The notes under the pieces are model-generated. The model saw nothing but the letters and a program-made list of their open reading frames with translations. It was not told the DNA's origin and made no database searches. A program made the translations under genes and the position numbers. Shown here one piece after another: positions 18,834 to 27,581 of a stretch of DNA of 64,000 nucleotides. Positions within the stretch are counted from its first letter, which is position 1. Every line of letters starts with the position of its first letter. Origin of the DNA: Micromonospora humi (GTDB lineage Bacteria > Actinomycetota > Actinomycetes > Mycobacteriales > Micromonosporaceae); contig NZ_FMDM01000019.1 of the NCBI RefSeq assembly GCF_900090105.1, forward strand, positions 44,112 to 108,111, written 5' to 3'.

Positions 18834-19169
18834 TCATGTCGGTCGTCCTACCTTGCTAGCGACCCTCGACCGGTCGGGTTGACCGGTCGTCGGGGGTTGC
18901 GCGTCGACGTGCTCGGCAAGCGCGCCGTGGTCGGGGACCCCGGCGACACGCAGCGCCCGCCCGAAGGCACGGCGCCGCACCGCCTGCGTGAAGCAGGCCG
19001 GATTGGGGTGCATGTTCGCTCCCCGACCCGGCAGTCTGCGGGCCGGATCGGGCCGGAGACTGGTCTGACCAGCCCCGTCACCGATCGCGACGACCCGCAA
19101 CAACTCGCTGGCCGGCGCTCGTTTCCGGCAGCCCACACAGGTGCGCTCCGGCAGCGCGCGTCGTGCCAC
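18834..19169 (-). CDS. YlxR (DUF448) RNase P modulator-like protein
   Basis: A 111-aa protein beginning MARRALPERTCVGCRKRAPA, the YlxR signature with its CxxC pair, then ELLRVV and RLPGRGANMHPNPACFTQA, a conserved loop (GRGA-H). YlxR proteins bind RNA and, in Firmicutes, modulate RNase P. It lies between nusA and infB, as in most Gram-positive genomes. The C-terminal 25 residues are variable. Confidence 0.92.
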   Translation of the reverse strand: MARRALPERTCVGCRKRAPASELLRVVAIGDGAGQTSLRPDPARRLPGRGANMHPNPACFTQAVRRRAFGRALRVAGVPDHGALAEHVDAQPPTTGQPDRSRVASKVGRPT

Positions 19170-19184
19170 TGAAGAAGTCTACCC

Positions 19185-20228
19185 CTAGCTGCTCGAGACC
19201 GCGCCGCCCGGCTCCGGCACGTGCTCCGCTCCGCCCCGCCCGCCGGGGGCCGGCTGCTCCGCGTCGGACCGGATGTCGATCCGCCAACCGGTCAGCCGGG
19301 CCGCGAGGCGGGCGTTCTGCCCTTCCCGGCCGATCGCGAGCGAGAGCTGGAAATCCGGGACGGTGACCCGGGCGGCACGGCTGGCCAGATCGACCACCTC
19401 GACCCGCAGGGCCTTGGCCGGCGAGAGCGCGTTGCCGACGAAGGTGGCCGGGTCGTCGGACCAGTCGATGATGTCGATCTTCTCGCCGTGCAGTTCGCTC
19501 ATCACCGCACGCACCCGCTGCCCCATCGGACCGATGCAGGCGCCCTTGGCGTTGACGCCGGAGGCGGTGGAGCGTACGGCGATCTTGGTGCGGTGACCTG
19601 CCTCACGGGCGATCGCGCCGATCTCCACCGTGCCGTCGGCGATCTCCGGCACCTCCAGCGCGAAGAGCTTCTTCACCAGCGCGGGGTGCGACCGGGACAG
19701 CGTGATCTGCGGGCCGCGCATGCCCTTGGCCACGTGCACGACCACGCAGCGGATCCGCTCGCCGTGCTCGTAGCGCTCACCGGGAACCTGCTCGGACTGC
19801 GGCAGGACGCCCTCGAGCTTGCCCAGGTCGACGCTGACGATGCCCTTCTCGCGCCGGGTCTCGTGGGCCTGCACCACGCCGGTGACCAGGTCGCCGTCGC
19901 GGCCGACGTACTCGCCGAAGTGCACCTCGTCGGTGGCCTCCCGCAGCCGCTGGAGGATCACCTGCTTGGCGGTCATCGCGGCGATCCGACCGAAGTCGTG
20001 CGGGGTGTCGTCCCACTCCCGGGTCACCGTGCCGTCGTCGTCCAGCTCCTGGGCGTAGACCGAGGCGGCGCCGCTCTTGCGGTCGATCTCCACCCGGGCG
20101 TGCGGCTCGGCGCCGTCGGTGTGCCGGTAGGCGGTCAGCAGCGCGGTCTCGATCGCCGCGAGGATCGTGTCGAACGGGATCTCCCGCTCGCGCTCCAGGG
20201 CGCGCAGCGCCGCGAGGTCGATGTTCAC
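19185..20228 (-). CDS. nusA: Transcription termination/antitermination factor NusA
   Basis: NusA binds RNA polymerase and controls pausing, termination and rRNA antitermination. The 347-aa protein starts MNIDLAALRALEREREIPFD. The N-terminal polymerase-binding domain is about 1-110. An S1 domain follows (EYVGRDGDLVTGVVQAHETR), then two KH domains with GACIGPMGQRVRAVMSEL and LAIGREGQNARLAARLTGW. There is no C-terminal acidic repeat region, as is normal in actinobacteria. The last 25 residues are low complexity. Its start overlaps rimP by 4 bp. Confidence 0.97.
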   Translation of the reverse strand: MNIDLAALRALEREREIPFDTILAAIETALLTAYRHTDGAEPHARVEIDRKSGAASVYAQELDDDGTVTREWDDTPHDFGRIAAMTAKQVILQRLREATDEVHFGEYVGRDGDLVTGVVQAHETRREKGIVSVDLGKLEGVLPQSEQVPGERYEHGERIRCVVVHVAKGMRGPQITLSRSHPALVKKLFALEVPEIADGTVEIGAIAREAGHRTKIAVRSTASGVNAKGACIGPMGQRVRAVMSELHGEKIDIIDWSDDPATFVGNALSPAKALRVEVVDLASRAARVTVPDFQLSLAIGREGQNARLAARLTGWRIDIRSDAEQPAPGGRGGAEHVPEPGGAVSSS

Positions 20229-20881
20229 CTCTCCTCGTCCTCCAGATCTTCGTCGTCGTCGATGTCGGTGTCGTCACCGAGGTCGGAGTCGGCCACCTCG
20301 TCCAGGCGGTTGAACTCCACCTGGACCCGGCCGGGCCCGAGTTCGGGGTAGGGGTGCGCGGCCGGGCCGGCGTCGGTCTCCAGCGTCACGCGCTCGTCGT
20401 CGGCGGCCGTGATCCGGCCGGTGAGCTGCCGGTCCCCGGCGTCGCCGCGCACGGTGACCTTGACCAGCCGGCCGACGTTGCGCCGCCAGTGCCGGGGCAG
20501 GGTGAGCGGACGGTCCACGCCGGGCGAGCTGACCTCGAGCTGGTATTCCCCGGCGACGATGTCGCCACCGGCCTCCTCGGCGGCGTCCAGCGCCGCGGAG
20601 ACCGCCCGGGAGACGTCCGCGACGGCGTCCAGGCTGATCCCGCCGTCGGCGCCCACGATCACCCGGACCACGTGCCGGCGGCCGGCGCGGGAGACGGACA
20701 GGTCCTCCAGGTCGTAGCCGGCGGCGCTGACCACCGGCTCGATCACCTCGCGCAGCCGGGTCCGGCGGGCGGCGAGATCGCCGCGGGGTGCGCCACCGCG
20801 ATCCGCGCCGCGGGGACCGTCGGACCGGCGGGGTCGCCCCGCCGGCCCCGACGGCCGGGTGGCACGGCCACGCTGCGTCAT
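20225..20881 (-). CDS. rimP: Ribosome maturation factor RimP
   Basis: RimP assists 30S subunit maturation. ATG 20881 (MTQRGRATRPSGPAGRPRRS) has GAGGTG 8 bp upstream; the open frame continues far upstream but lacks credible starts. After a basic, disordered 45-residue N-terminus the RimP core begins: LREVIEPVVSAAGYDLEDLS, EYQLEVSSPGVDRPLTLPRHW (the conserved YxLEVSSPGxDRPL), and a C-terminal SH3-like domain. The end is acidic (DDTDIDDDEDLEDE). The 4-bp overlap with nusA supports operon rimP-nusA-ylxR-infB. Confidence 0.95.
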   Translation of the reverse strand: MTQRGRATRPSGPAGRPRRSDGPRGADRGGAPRGDLAARRTRLREVIEPVVSAAGYDLEDLSVSRAGRRHVVRVIVGADGGISLDAVADVSRAVSAALDAAEEAGGDIVAGEYQLEVSSPGVDRPLTLPRHWRRNVGRLVKVTVRGDAGDRQLTGRITAADDERVTLETDAGPAAHPYPELGPGRVQVEFNRLDEVADSDLGDDTDIDDDEDLEDEER

Positions 20882-21071
20882 TGCGCGCACCTCTCTGCTG
20901 TTGCCACGGTCCGTCGGAGCCGTGTTGTCCCGGGCCGGCGCCGGCGGGTCGACCCGCCAAGCCGGCACGCCACCGGGGCGTTCGCGCCCGGTGGCTGCGC
21001 AGAGCGTAACGCCTGGGTCCGGCGGCGGACCCGGCGGCGCACCGACGACCCTGCCCCACGGGGCGGCGGGG

Positions 21072-21599
21072 ATGGTGTTGACTTGTCCGGTGGGGACCGG
21101 CAGAACACCATCCAACCAGGGCGTGGCGGGGCATTCCCGGCGGCGTCTGCTGCGCGCCGGGGCGCTCGTGGCGCTCGGCGGCGCGGTCGCGCCGCTGACT
21201 GGTTGTGATCTTCTCGACCGTGACGACGAGCCACCGCCGCCGGACGCGCTGGAGCCGCTGGTGGCCGAGTCGCTCGCGCTGGAGGCGCAGCACCGGGCCG
21301 CCGCGGGCACCACGCCGGCGCTGGCCGGGCGGCTCACCCCGATCGCCGAGGCGCACCGGGCGCACGCCGACGAGTTGCGCCGCGTGATCGGCCGACCGGC
21401 GCCGTCCGGCACGCCGGCGACCACCCCGTCGGGCTCGCCCGCCGCCGAGCCCGACGCCGTGCTCGCCCAGCTGCGCCGGGCCGAGCAGCAGGGGCGGACG
21501 AACGCCGCCAAGGCCTGCGCGGGCGCGCCGGCCGAGCGGGCGGCGCTGCTCGGCTCGATCGCCGCGGCCCGGGCCACCCACGTGGAGGCGCTGGCATGA
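21072..21599 (+). CDS. Putative lipoprotein with helical C-terminal domain
   Basis: This gene is divergent from rimP. The N-terminal region has paired arginines then a hydrophobic stretch (SRRRLLRAGALVALGGAVAP) and the lipobox LTGC, so it is probably a lipid-anchored exported protein; the twin Arg makes Tat export possible. The mature part is Ala-rich and helical (EPLVAESLALEAQHRAAAG..., EAHRAHADELRRVIG). The start is uncertain: ATG 21072 gives 175 aa, GTG 21123 gives 158 aa. Its stop codon overlaps the ATG of the first repeat of the following gene. It is usually paired with the next, DUF4439-type gene, suggesting a shared cell-surface role, which is inference. Confidence 0.78.
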   Translation: MVLTCPVGTGRTPSNQGVAGHSRRRLLRAGALVALGGAVAPLTGCDLLDRDDEPPPPDALEPLVAESLALEAQHRAAAGTTPALAGRLTPIAEAHRAHADELRRVIGRPAPSGTPATTPSGSPAAEPDAVLAQLRRAEQQGRTNAAKACAGAPAERAALLGSIAAARATHVEALA

Positions 21600-21823
21600 G
21601 CGAACGCACCGAGCGAAGCGAGGGCCGTGAGGCCATGCCCGACCGGCACAGCATGAGCGAACGCACCGAGCGAAGCGAGGGCCGTGAGGCCATGCCCGAC
21701 CGGCACAGCATGAGCGAACGCACCGAGCAAAGCGAGGGCCGTGAGGCCATGCCCGACCGGCACAGCATGAGCGAACGCACCGAGCGAAGCGAGGGCCGTG
21801 AGGCCATGCCCGGCCGGCACAGC
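21596..21823 (+). repeat. Four tandem 57-bp repeats placed on a gene start
   Basis: Units are 21596-21652, 21653-21709, 21710-21766 and 21767-21823, each encoding MSERTERSEGREAMPDRHS in frame with the downstream gene. Only two substitutions stand out: CGA to CAA (R to Q) in unit 3 and GAC to GGC (D to G) in unit 4. The core GAGCGAACGCACCGAGCGAA resembles dispersed MSER-type repeats that I recall from Micromonospora and Salinispora genomes. Confidence 0.95.
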
Positions 21824-22264
21824 GTGAGCCCGACCGCCGACCCGAACCGGGCCCTCACCGACGCGCTCGTCGCCGAGTACGCGGCGGTCTGGGCGTACGG
21901 GGTGATCGGCGTGCACCTGGCCGACGCGGCCCGTTCGGCCGCTCGGGCCGCGGAGGCGGCCCACCGGTCCCGCCGTGACGCCCTGGTCCTCCAACTCGCC
22001 GAGGGCGCCGGGCAGGTCCCGGCGGACTGGGCCGGTTACGCCCTGCCCTTTCCGGTGACCGACCGGTCGACCGCGTTGCGGCTGGCCGTCGAGATCGAGG
22101 AGCGCACCGCCGGCCACTGGCGGGCCGCGCTGCCGCACACCGCCGGGGCGGACCGGAACACCGCGCTCGCCGCGCTCACCGACTGCGCCCTTCGGGCCAC
22201 CCGCTGGCGGCGTACGGCCGGCGTGACTCCGGTCACGGTTCCGTTCCCCGGTCGACCGGCCTGA
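21824..22264 (+). CDS. DUF4439 ferritin-like domain protein
   Basis: GTG 21824 (VSPTADPNRALTDALVAEYA) gives 146 aa. The segment ALVAEYAAVWAYGVIGVHLA, the helix LADAARSAARAAEAAHRSRRD and the third helix RSTALRLAVEIEERTAGHWR form a four-helix bundle typical of DUF4439/ferritin-like proteins. Conserved Glu/His metal ligands (AEYAAVWAYG, EIEERTAGHW) are visible. Function unknown. The open frame extends back to ATG 21596 through four copies of a 57-bp repeat. If ATG 21596 is used the protein is 222 aa with a repetitive N-terminus; I favour GTG 21824 as the ancestral start. Confidence 0.8.
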   Translation: MSPTADPNRALTDALVAEYAAVWAYGVIGVHLADAARSAARAAEAAHRSRRDALVLQLAEGAGQVPADWAGYALPFPVTDRSTALRLAVEIEERTAGHWRAALPHTAGADRNTALAALTDCALRATRWRRTAGVTPVTVPFPGRPA

Positions 22265-22306
22265 GCGCGGTGCCGGTCACCCACGGGAGCCCTGCGGTTG
22301 CGGACC

Positions 22307-22325
22307 GCATACCAGGTATGCATAC
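22307..22325 (+). promoter_or_regulatory. PadR operator candidate
   Basis: GCATACC and GGTATGC (22307-22313, 22315-22321) form a perfect palindrome around one base. The overlapping GTATGCATAC (22316-22325) is a second perfect palindrome. The PadR ATG lies 8 bp further, so autorepression by blocking the promoter or a nearly leaderless start is likely. It resembles PadR operators (ATAC/GTAT type). Confidence 0.65.
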
Positions 22326-22333
22326 TCCAGGCC

Positions 22334-22918
22334 ATGTCCATCCGCCACGGCCTGCTCGCCCTGCTCGAACGCGGCCAGATGTACGGCTACCAGCTGCGCG
22401 CCGCGTTCGAGGAGTCGACCGGGTCCACGTGGCCGCTCAACATCGGGCAGGTCTACACCACGCTGGCCCGGCTGGAACGCGACGGCCTGGTCCGCCCGTT
22501 GCCGGAGAACGAGAGCGGGCAGCGGCCGTACGAGATCACCGACGCCGGGCGGGCGGACCTGACGCTCTGGTTCGCCACTCCGATCAGCCGCGCCGACCGG
22601 CCCCGGGACGAGCTGTCGATCAAGCTGGCGCTGGCGCTGACCACTCCCGGCGTGGACGTCCGGGCGGTGGTGCAGACCCAGCGCAGCGCCACCATGCGCG
22701 CGCTGCAGGAGTTCACCCGGTTGAAGTACGCCAGCGACAAGCCGGAGGATCTGCCCTGGCGGCTGGTGCTGGACGCGATGATCTTCCAGGCCGAGGCCGA
22801 GGTGCGCTGGCTCGACCACTGCGAGACCAGCCTGGTCCGCCACCGGCCGGCGCCGGTCCGGCCCACCACCGCCCACCCCGAGGCGGTGGACCGGGCCGGC
22901 GACGAGGCCCGTCGGTGA
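22334..22918 (+). CDS. PadR family transcriptional regulator
   Basis: ATG 22334 gives a 194-aa protein starting MSIRHGLLALLERGQMYGYQ, the canonical PadR winged-helix opening. It continues with TWPLNIGQVYTTLARLERDG and LVRPLPENESGQRPYEITDAG. A C-terminal helical dimerisation domain follows (about residues 95-175). It precedes an ABC exporter by 22 bp, so it probably represses this exporter and itself. The palindrome 22307-22325 is the candidate operator. Confidence 0.93.
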   Translation: MSIRHGLLALLERGQMYGYQLRAAFEESTGSTWPLNIGQVYTTLARLERDGLVRPLPENESGQRPYEITDAGRADLTLWFATPISRADRPRDELSIKLALALTTPGVDVRAVVQTQRSATMRALQEFTRLKYASDKPEDLPWRLVLDAMIFQAEAEVRWLDHCETSLVRHRPAPVRPTTAHPEAVDRAGDEARR

Positions 22919-22940
22919 CACGACACGGAGGTCGGCGGAG

Positions 22941-23663
22941 ATGAGCGGAGTGCTGGAGCTTCGCGAGGTGCACCGGACGCACGGCACGGGCGAGGCCGCC
23001 GTGCACGCGCTGCGCGGCGTGAGCCTCACCGTACGGGCGGGTGAGCTGGTGGCGGTGATGGGCCCCTCCGGCTCCGGCAAGTCGACGCTGCTGGCCCTGG
23101 CCGGCGGGCTGGACCGGCCCACCGGCGGCGAGGTGCTCATCGAGGGCGAGGCGCTCGGCGGGCTGCCGGCCCGCGAGTTGGCCCGGCTGCGCCGCCGCCG
23201 CATCGGGTACGTCTTCCAGGACCTCAACCTGCTCGGCAGCCTGACCGCGGTGGAGAACGTCGCGCTCCCGCTGGAGCTGGACGGCACCGGGGTACGGGCG
23301 GCCCGCCGACTCGCCCTGGCCGCGCTGCGCGAGGTGGAGGTCGCCGGTCAGGCCGACCGGTTCCCCGACCAGATGTCCGGCGGTCAGCAGCAGCGGGTGG
23401 CGATCGCCCGGGCGCTGGTCGGCGAACGCCGGCTGGTCCTCGCCGACGAGCCGACCGGCGCGTTGGACTCCCAGGCCGGCGAGGCGGTGCTGCACCTGCT
23501 GCGTAGCCGGGTGGACGAGGGCGCCGCCGGGGTGCTGGTCACGCACGAGGCGCGGCACGCCGGCTGGGCGGACCGGGTGGTCTTCCTGCGCGACGGCGTC
23601 CTGGTCGACTCCACCGCGCCGCTGATCGGCATCGAGCACCTGCTCAGCGGCAGCGGCCGGTGA
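22941..23663 (+). CDS. ABC transporter ATP-binding protein (LolD/MacB type)
   Basis: A 240-aa ATPase. Walker A is GPSGSGKST at residues 41-49, the Q-loop lies in YVFQDLNLLGSL, the signature is SGGQQQRVAIARAL, Walker B is LVLADEPTGALD, and the H-loop is VTHEARH. The ADEPTGALDS sequence and the Q-loop FQDLNLL place it in the MacB/LolD group that serves FtsX-type permeases. It overlaps the next gene by 4 bp, so they form one transporter under PadR control. Confidence 0.95.
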   Translation: MSGVLELREVHRTHGTGEAAVHALRGVSLTVRAGELVAVMGPSGSGKSTLLALAGGLDRPTGGEVLIEGEALGGLPARELARLRRRRIGYVFQDLNLLGSLTAVENVALPLELDGTGVRAARRLALAALREVEVAGQADRFPDQMSGGQQQRVAIARALVGERRLVLADEPTGALDSQAGEAVLHLLRSRVDEGAAGVLVTHEARHAGWADRVVFLRDGVLVDSTAPLIGIEHLLSGSGR

Positions 23664-26338
23664 CCTCCGGCCGGCTCGCCGCGGCACGCGGCTCGTGGCG
23701 TACGGCGCTGCGGATCGCCCGCCGGGAGGCCCGCCGGTCCCGGCGACGGACGCTGCTGGTGCTGGTGATGATCGCGCTGCCGGTGCTCGGGCTCAGCTTC
23801 GCCGCGGTGAGCTACGACATGTCCGACCTGACCCGTTCGGAACGGCTCGACCGCCGGCTCGGCGCGGCCGACGCCGAGCTCCGCTGGAACAACCTCGCCC
23901 CGGTGCGACAGGACGCGTGGGGCGAGCAGTCCTGGTCGGTCGACGACGACCAGGTGCCCCGGACCCAGCCGGTGACCGCCGACGAGCTGCGGGCGCTCCT
24001 GCCCGCCGGGAGCCGGGTCACCCGGGTGCGCTGGTGGGTGTCGTTCGAGACGCGGATCGGCCGGAAGAAGGTGTCGATCGACGCGCGGGCGGTCGACCTG
24101 ACCGATCCCCTCGCCCGGCCGCTGGCCACGGTCCGCGAGGGCCGGCCGCCGGTCCGGCCGGACGAGATCGCGGTCAGTCCGGCCGCGCTGCGCCGGCTGG
24201 ACACCCGGGTCGGCGCGCCGGTGCGCGCCGCCGACGGAACCACCTACCGGGTGGTCGGGGTGGTCGAGTTCCCGGAGAATCTCCGCGAGATGGTCACCAT
24301 GGCCGACGTGGCCCCGCCCGGGCCGCCGGCCGAGGAGAGCTGGCTGGTGGACCTGCCCGGCAAGGTGGACCGGGCGCTGGCCGACCGGCTCAACGCGCAG
24401 GGCATCGAGGTGACCGCCCGGCACCCGCTGCCCGGCCGGGACCAGCTCACCGACGACACGACGATGCCGGGCGCCGAGGAGACCGGCGTCTCGGTGCTGG
24501 TCGGCGGGTTGGGGCTGCTGGAGGTGGTGCTGCTGGTCGGCCCGGCCTTCGCGGTCGGCGTCCGCCGCCGGCGGCGGGACCTCGCGCTGGTCGCGGTGGC
24601 CGGCGGGGACGCGGTGCACCTGCGCCGGATCGTGCTCGCCGACGGTGTGGTGCTCGGCGCCGGTGGGGCCGCCCTCGGGCTGCTGCTCGGCGTCGGGACC
24701 GCGTTCGCCGGCCGGCCGCTGGTCGAGCAGTACCTGATCCACGAGCGCTTCGGCGCGTACCGCGTCTTCCCGACCGCGCTGGCCGCGATCGCCGCGGTCG
24801 CGGTGCTGGCCGGCGTGCTGGCGGCGCTCGCGCCGGCCTGGACCGCGGCCCGGCAGGACGTGATGGCCGGCCTGGCCGGCCGGCGCGAGACGCCCCGCCC
24901 GCGTCGCCGCTGGCTGCTGCTCGGGGCGCTGTTCACCGTCGTCGGCACCGCGCTGGCCGCGTTCGCCGCCACCCGCACCTCGCCGACCGGGGTGCTGGCC
25001 GGCGTGGTCCTCGGCGAGCTGGGGCTGGTCTTCTGCACGCCGACGCTGGTCGGGCTGCTCGCCCGGGCCGGCCGGCTGCTGCCGCTGACGCCCCGGCTCG
25101 CGTTGCGCGACGCCAGCCGCAACCGGTCCTCGGCCGCGCCGGCCATCTCGGCCGTGATGGCCGCCGTCGCCGGCAGCGTCGCGCTCGGCGTCTACGTGGC
25201 CAGTGACGCCGCCCGGGAGCAGTCCCGCTGGCAGCCCGGCCTGCCGCCCGGCCACCTGATGCTCCAGCCCAGCAGTTCGCCGGCCAGGACGCTGCCGGCG
25301 GCCGGCACGATCGCCGCGCGGGTCCGGGCGGTGCTGCCGGGCGCCGCCGTGACGGCCGTCGCCACCCCCGAGTGCGCCCGCCCGGCCGCGCCGGACGACT
25401 ACTGCTACGCGCTGGCGGTGCGCCCGCCCGAGGAGCGCTGCCCGTATCCGCCGTACGGGCCGGGACCCGCGTCGGCCCGGAACGACCCCCGCTGCCGCCA
25501 ACCGTTCCGGGACGCGAACGACGTCTCCCTGCCGGCACTCGTGGACGACGGCGCGGCGCTGCCCGCGCTCACCGGCGCCCCGGCCGACGAGGTGGCGGCC
25601 GCGCGGCGGGCGCTCGCGGCGGGTGGCGTGGTGGTCACCGACCCCCGTCAGGTGGTGGACGGCAAGGTCCGGGTGGAGGTCAACCACAGCTCCGGGGCTG
25701 CGACGACCGTCCGCCTGCTGCCCGGCCACGTCCTGCGCGGCGGCCTCCCGGTGGACCGGCTGGTGATCTCCCCCACCGCGGCGGACGCGCTCGGCCTGGC
25801 CCCCGCGCCGACCGGCTACCTGGTGGACACCACCGGCCCACCCACTGTCGAGCAGCGCGAGCGGCTGGCCGACGACCTGGCCGACGTGGTGCCGCTGTCG
25901 GTGGAGATGGCGACCGCGGACCCGACGTCGGACCAGCGGCCCGTCCTGCTCCTGCTGGCCGCCGCCTCCGGGATCATCACGCTCGGCGCGGCCGCGGTCG
26001 CCACCGGCCTGGCCGCCGCCGAGGGCCGTCGGGACCTGTCCACGCTCGCGGCGGTCGGCGCCGACCCACGGGTACGCCGGGTGCTGTCGCTCTGCCAGGC
26101 CGGCGTGATCGCGGTGCTCGGCTCGGCGCTCGGCATGGTGGCCGGGCTCGGCTCGGCCGTCGTCATCCTGGCCTCGCTCAACCAGCGGTACGCGCAGTCC
26201 TGGCCGGTGGAGCCGTCGTACCCGGTGGTCGTGCCCGGCCTCACCATGGCCGTCCTGGTGGTGGTGCCGCTGGTGGCGATGGCCGGCGCGGCCCTGCTCA
26301 CCCGCTCCCGCCTGCCGATCGAACGCCGCCTCGACTGA
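23660..26338 (+). CDS. ABC transporter permease, FtsX/MacB type
   Basis: GTG 23660 overlaps the ATPase stop. The 892-aa protein has an N-terminal helix (TLLVLVMIALPVLGLSFAAVS), a first periplasmic-type domain (about 60-270), a first FtsX module of helices (about 275-420), a second set (about 430-520), a second extracytoplasmic domain (about 520-760) and the last FtsX helices (about 765-880). This doubled FtsX layout is typical of actinobacterial exporters of antimicrobial peptides or lipids. The second external domain holds a few Cys (CARPAAPDDYCYAL, RCPYPPYG, RCRQPF) that could form disulfides. Confidence 0.92.
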   Translation: MTSGRLAAARGSWRTALRIARREARRSRRRTLLVLVMIALPVLGLSFAAVSYDMSDLTRSERLDRRLGAADAELRWNNLAPVRQDAWGEQSWSVDDDQVPRTQPVTADELRALLPAGSRVTRVRWWVSFETRIGRKKVSIDARAVDLTDPLARPLATVREGRPPVRPDEIAVSPAALRRLDTRVGAPVRAADGTTYRVVGVVEFPENLREMVTMADVAPPGPPAEESWLVDLPGKVDRALADRLNAQGIEVTARHPLPGRDQLTDDTTMPGAEETGVSVLVGGLGLLEVVLLVGPAFAVGVRRRRRDLALVAVAGGDAVHLRRIVLADGVVLGAGGAALGLLLGVGTAFAGRPLVEQYLIHERFGAYRVFPTALAAIAAVAVLAGVLAALAPAWTAARQDVMAGLAGRRETPRPRRRWLLLGALFTVVGTALAAFAATRTSPTGVLAGVVLGELGLVFCTPTLVGLLARAGRLLPLTPRLALRDASRNRSSAAPAISAVMAAVAGSVALGVYVASDAAREQSRWQPGLPPGHLMLQPSSSPARTLPAAGTIAARVRAVLPGAAVTAVATPECARPAAPDDYCYALAVRPPEERCPYPPYGPGPASARNDPRCRQPFRDANDVSLPALVDDGAALPALTGAPADEVAAARRALAAGGVVVTDPRQVVDGKVRVEVNHSSGAATTVRLLPGHVLRGGLPVDRLVISPTAADALGLAPAPTGYLVDTTGPPTVEQRERLADDLADVVPLSVEMATADPTSDQRPVLLLLAAASGIITLGAAAVATGLAAAEGRRDLSTLAAVGADPRVRRVLSLCQAGVIAVLGSALGMVAGLGSAVVILASLNQRYAQSWPVEPSYPVVVPGLTMAVLVVVPLVAMAGAALLTRSRLPIERRLD

Positions 26339-26365
26339 CGGCCCGTCCAGGGGCACACTGGGCGG

Positions 26366-26833
26366 GTGTCCGCTCTGGGATCCCTCACCCGTCGCCTCGG
26401 TCACCAGCAGTGGTTCGCCACCACCATGCGCGTGCTCGTCCCCGCCGACCGGCTGGTCGGCCGGCTGACGAAAGGGCGGGTGGTCGCGTTCGGGCTGGTG
26501 CCCACGCTGGTGCTCACCTCCACCGGCCGCCGCTCCGGCAAGCCCCGCAGCAATCCCCTGCTCTACGTCCCCGACGGCGACGCCTACGTGGTGATCGGCT
26601 CCAACTGGGGGCAGCAGCACCAGCCGTCGTGGACGTTCAACCTGTTGGCCCAGCCGGCCGCCGAGGTCGACGTCAAGGGGCGCCGGATCCCGGTGCGCGC
26701 CGAGCAGGTGGTCGGCGCGGAACGGGACCGGCTCTTCGACCGCCTGGTGCAGGAGTGGCCGGCCTACCGCACGTACGTGGAACGGGCCGGCGGTCGCGAG
26801 ATCAAGGTCTTCCGCCTGGTCCCGACCGCCTGA
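26366..26833 (+). CDS. Nitroreductase-type deazaflavin (F420)-dependent oxidoreductase
   Basis: GTG 26366 gives 155 aa. The split beta-barrel DDN/DUF385 fold is shown by TSTGRRSGKPRSNPLLYV, GDAYVVIGSNWGQQHQPSW and WTFNLLAQPAAEVDVKG, the usual F420-binding segments with the GRRSGK motif. Such proteins use reduced F420 for quinone or nitro-compound reduction; the substrate here is unknown. It starts 27 bp after the ABC permease and 16 bp before the next gene. Confidence 0.9.
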   Translation: MSALGSLTRRLGHQQWFATTMRVLVPADRLVGRLTKGRVVAFGLVPTLVLTSTGRRSGKPRSNPLLYVPDGDAYVVIGSNWGQQHQPSWTFNLLAQPAAEVDVKGRRIPVRAEQVVGAERDRLFDRLVQEWPAYRTYVERAGGREIKVFRLVPTA

Positions 26834-26849
26834 CGCGCGGGAGGTGCAC

Positions 26850-27575
26850 GTGGTCGGCGGGCGGGAGATCGACCGGCTGGTCGATCCGCGGTGGCGGGTG
26901 GCCGAGCGGGTCGGCGACGCGGTGCTGCGCCGGTTCCCGGCCGACGTGCTCGCGGTCGCGGTGCACGGCCCGCTGGCGCACGGCGACGACGACGGCGGCG
27001 GGGACGGCGAGGTGGGGCTGTTGGTCGCCACCTACCGGCCGGGCGCCGGGCCGCCGGCGTCCACCCGCCGGGTGGACGGGGTGCTCGTCGACCTGACCGT
27101 GGCCGGGGCGGACGACTACCTGCGTCGGGCCACCACGATCACGGCGGGTTGGCCGCTGGCCGCCGACCGGTACGTCACCACCTGCGCGTTGCACGACCCG
27201 ACCGGGTGGTTGCGACTGCTGCGCGACGAGCACCTGGCCCGGCTGGCCCGGGCCCGGCCGGGCGAGTTCACCACCGCCGCCCGGCAGGCCTGGTACCGGG
27301 GCAGCGCCGCGCACGCCCGCGCGCTGCGGCTGGCCGAATGGTACGAGACCGACCAGGCGCTGCTCATGCTCGGCGAGGCCCGGCTCGCGGCGGCCACCGT
27401 GCAGGGGCTGTTCAGCCGCACCTACTTCCGCGACCCCGGTGACGCGGTACGGCGTACCGGGCTGGCCGGGGCGGACATGACCGAGGTGGGTGCGGCGCTG
27501 GGCCGTCAGGCCGAGGAGTTGGCGGCCCGGGGGCGACCGGTCGACGGCACCGTGGACGACCTGCTCGACGGCTGA
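26850..27575 (+). CDS. Hypothetical protein, nucleotidyltransferase-like N-terminus
   Basis: I chose GTG 26850 because GGAGG lies 5 bp upstream; GTG 26844 is in frame but is inside that ribosome binding site. The 241-aa protein opens VVGGREIDRLVDPRWRVAER. The segment DVLAVAVHGPLAHGDDDGGGDGEVGLLVAT, with VDGVLVDLTV later, resembles the substrate/metal-binding strands of nucleotidyltransferase-fold proteins (GS-x-A-RG, D-D-L-like), but the catalytic Gly-Ser is not clear. The C-terminus is helical. I do not recognise the family with certainty. Confidence 0.65.
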   Translation: MVGGREIDRLVDPRWRVAERVGDAVLRRFPADVLAVAVHGPLAHGDDDGGGDGEVGLLVATYRPGAGPPASTRRVDGVLVDLTVAGADDYLRRATTITAGWPLAADRYVTTCALHDPTGWLRLLRDEHLARLARARPGEFTTAARQAWYRGSAAHARALRLAEWYETDQALLMLGEARLAAATVQGLFSRTYFRDPGDAVRRTGLAGADMTEVGAALGRQAEELAARGRPVDGTVDDLLDG

Positions 27576-27581
27576 GGCGGG

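Noticed and set aside
21596..21823. CRISPR-like array
   Set aside because: Four units of 57 bp without spacers, in frame with a gene.
23384..27031. 1215-aa minus-strand open frame
   Set aside because: It is antisense to the ABC transporter genes, which have clear motifs. The composition is low complexity.
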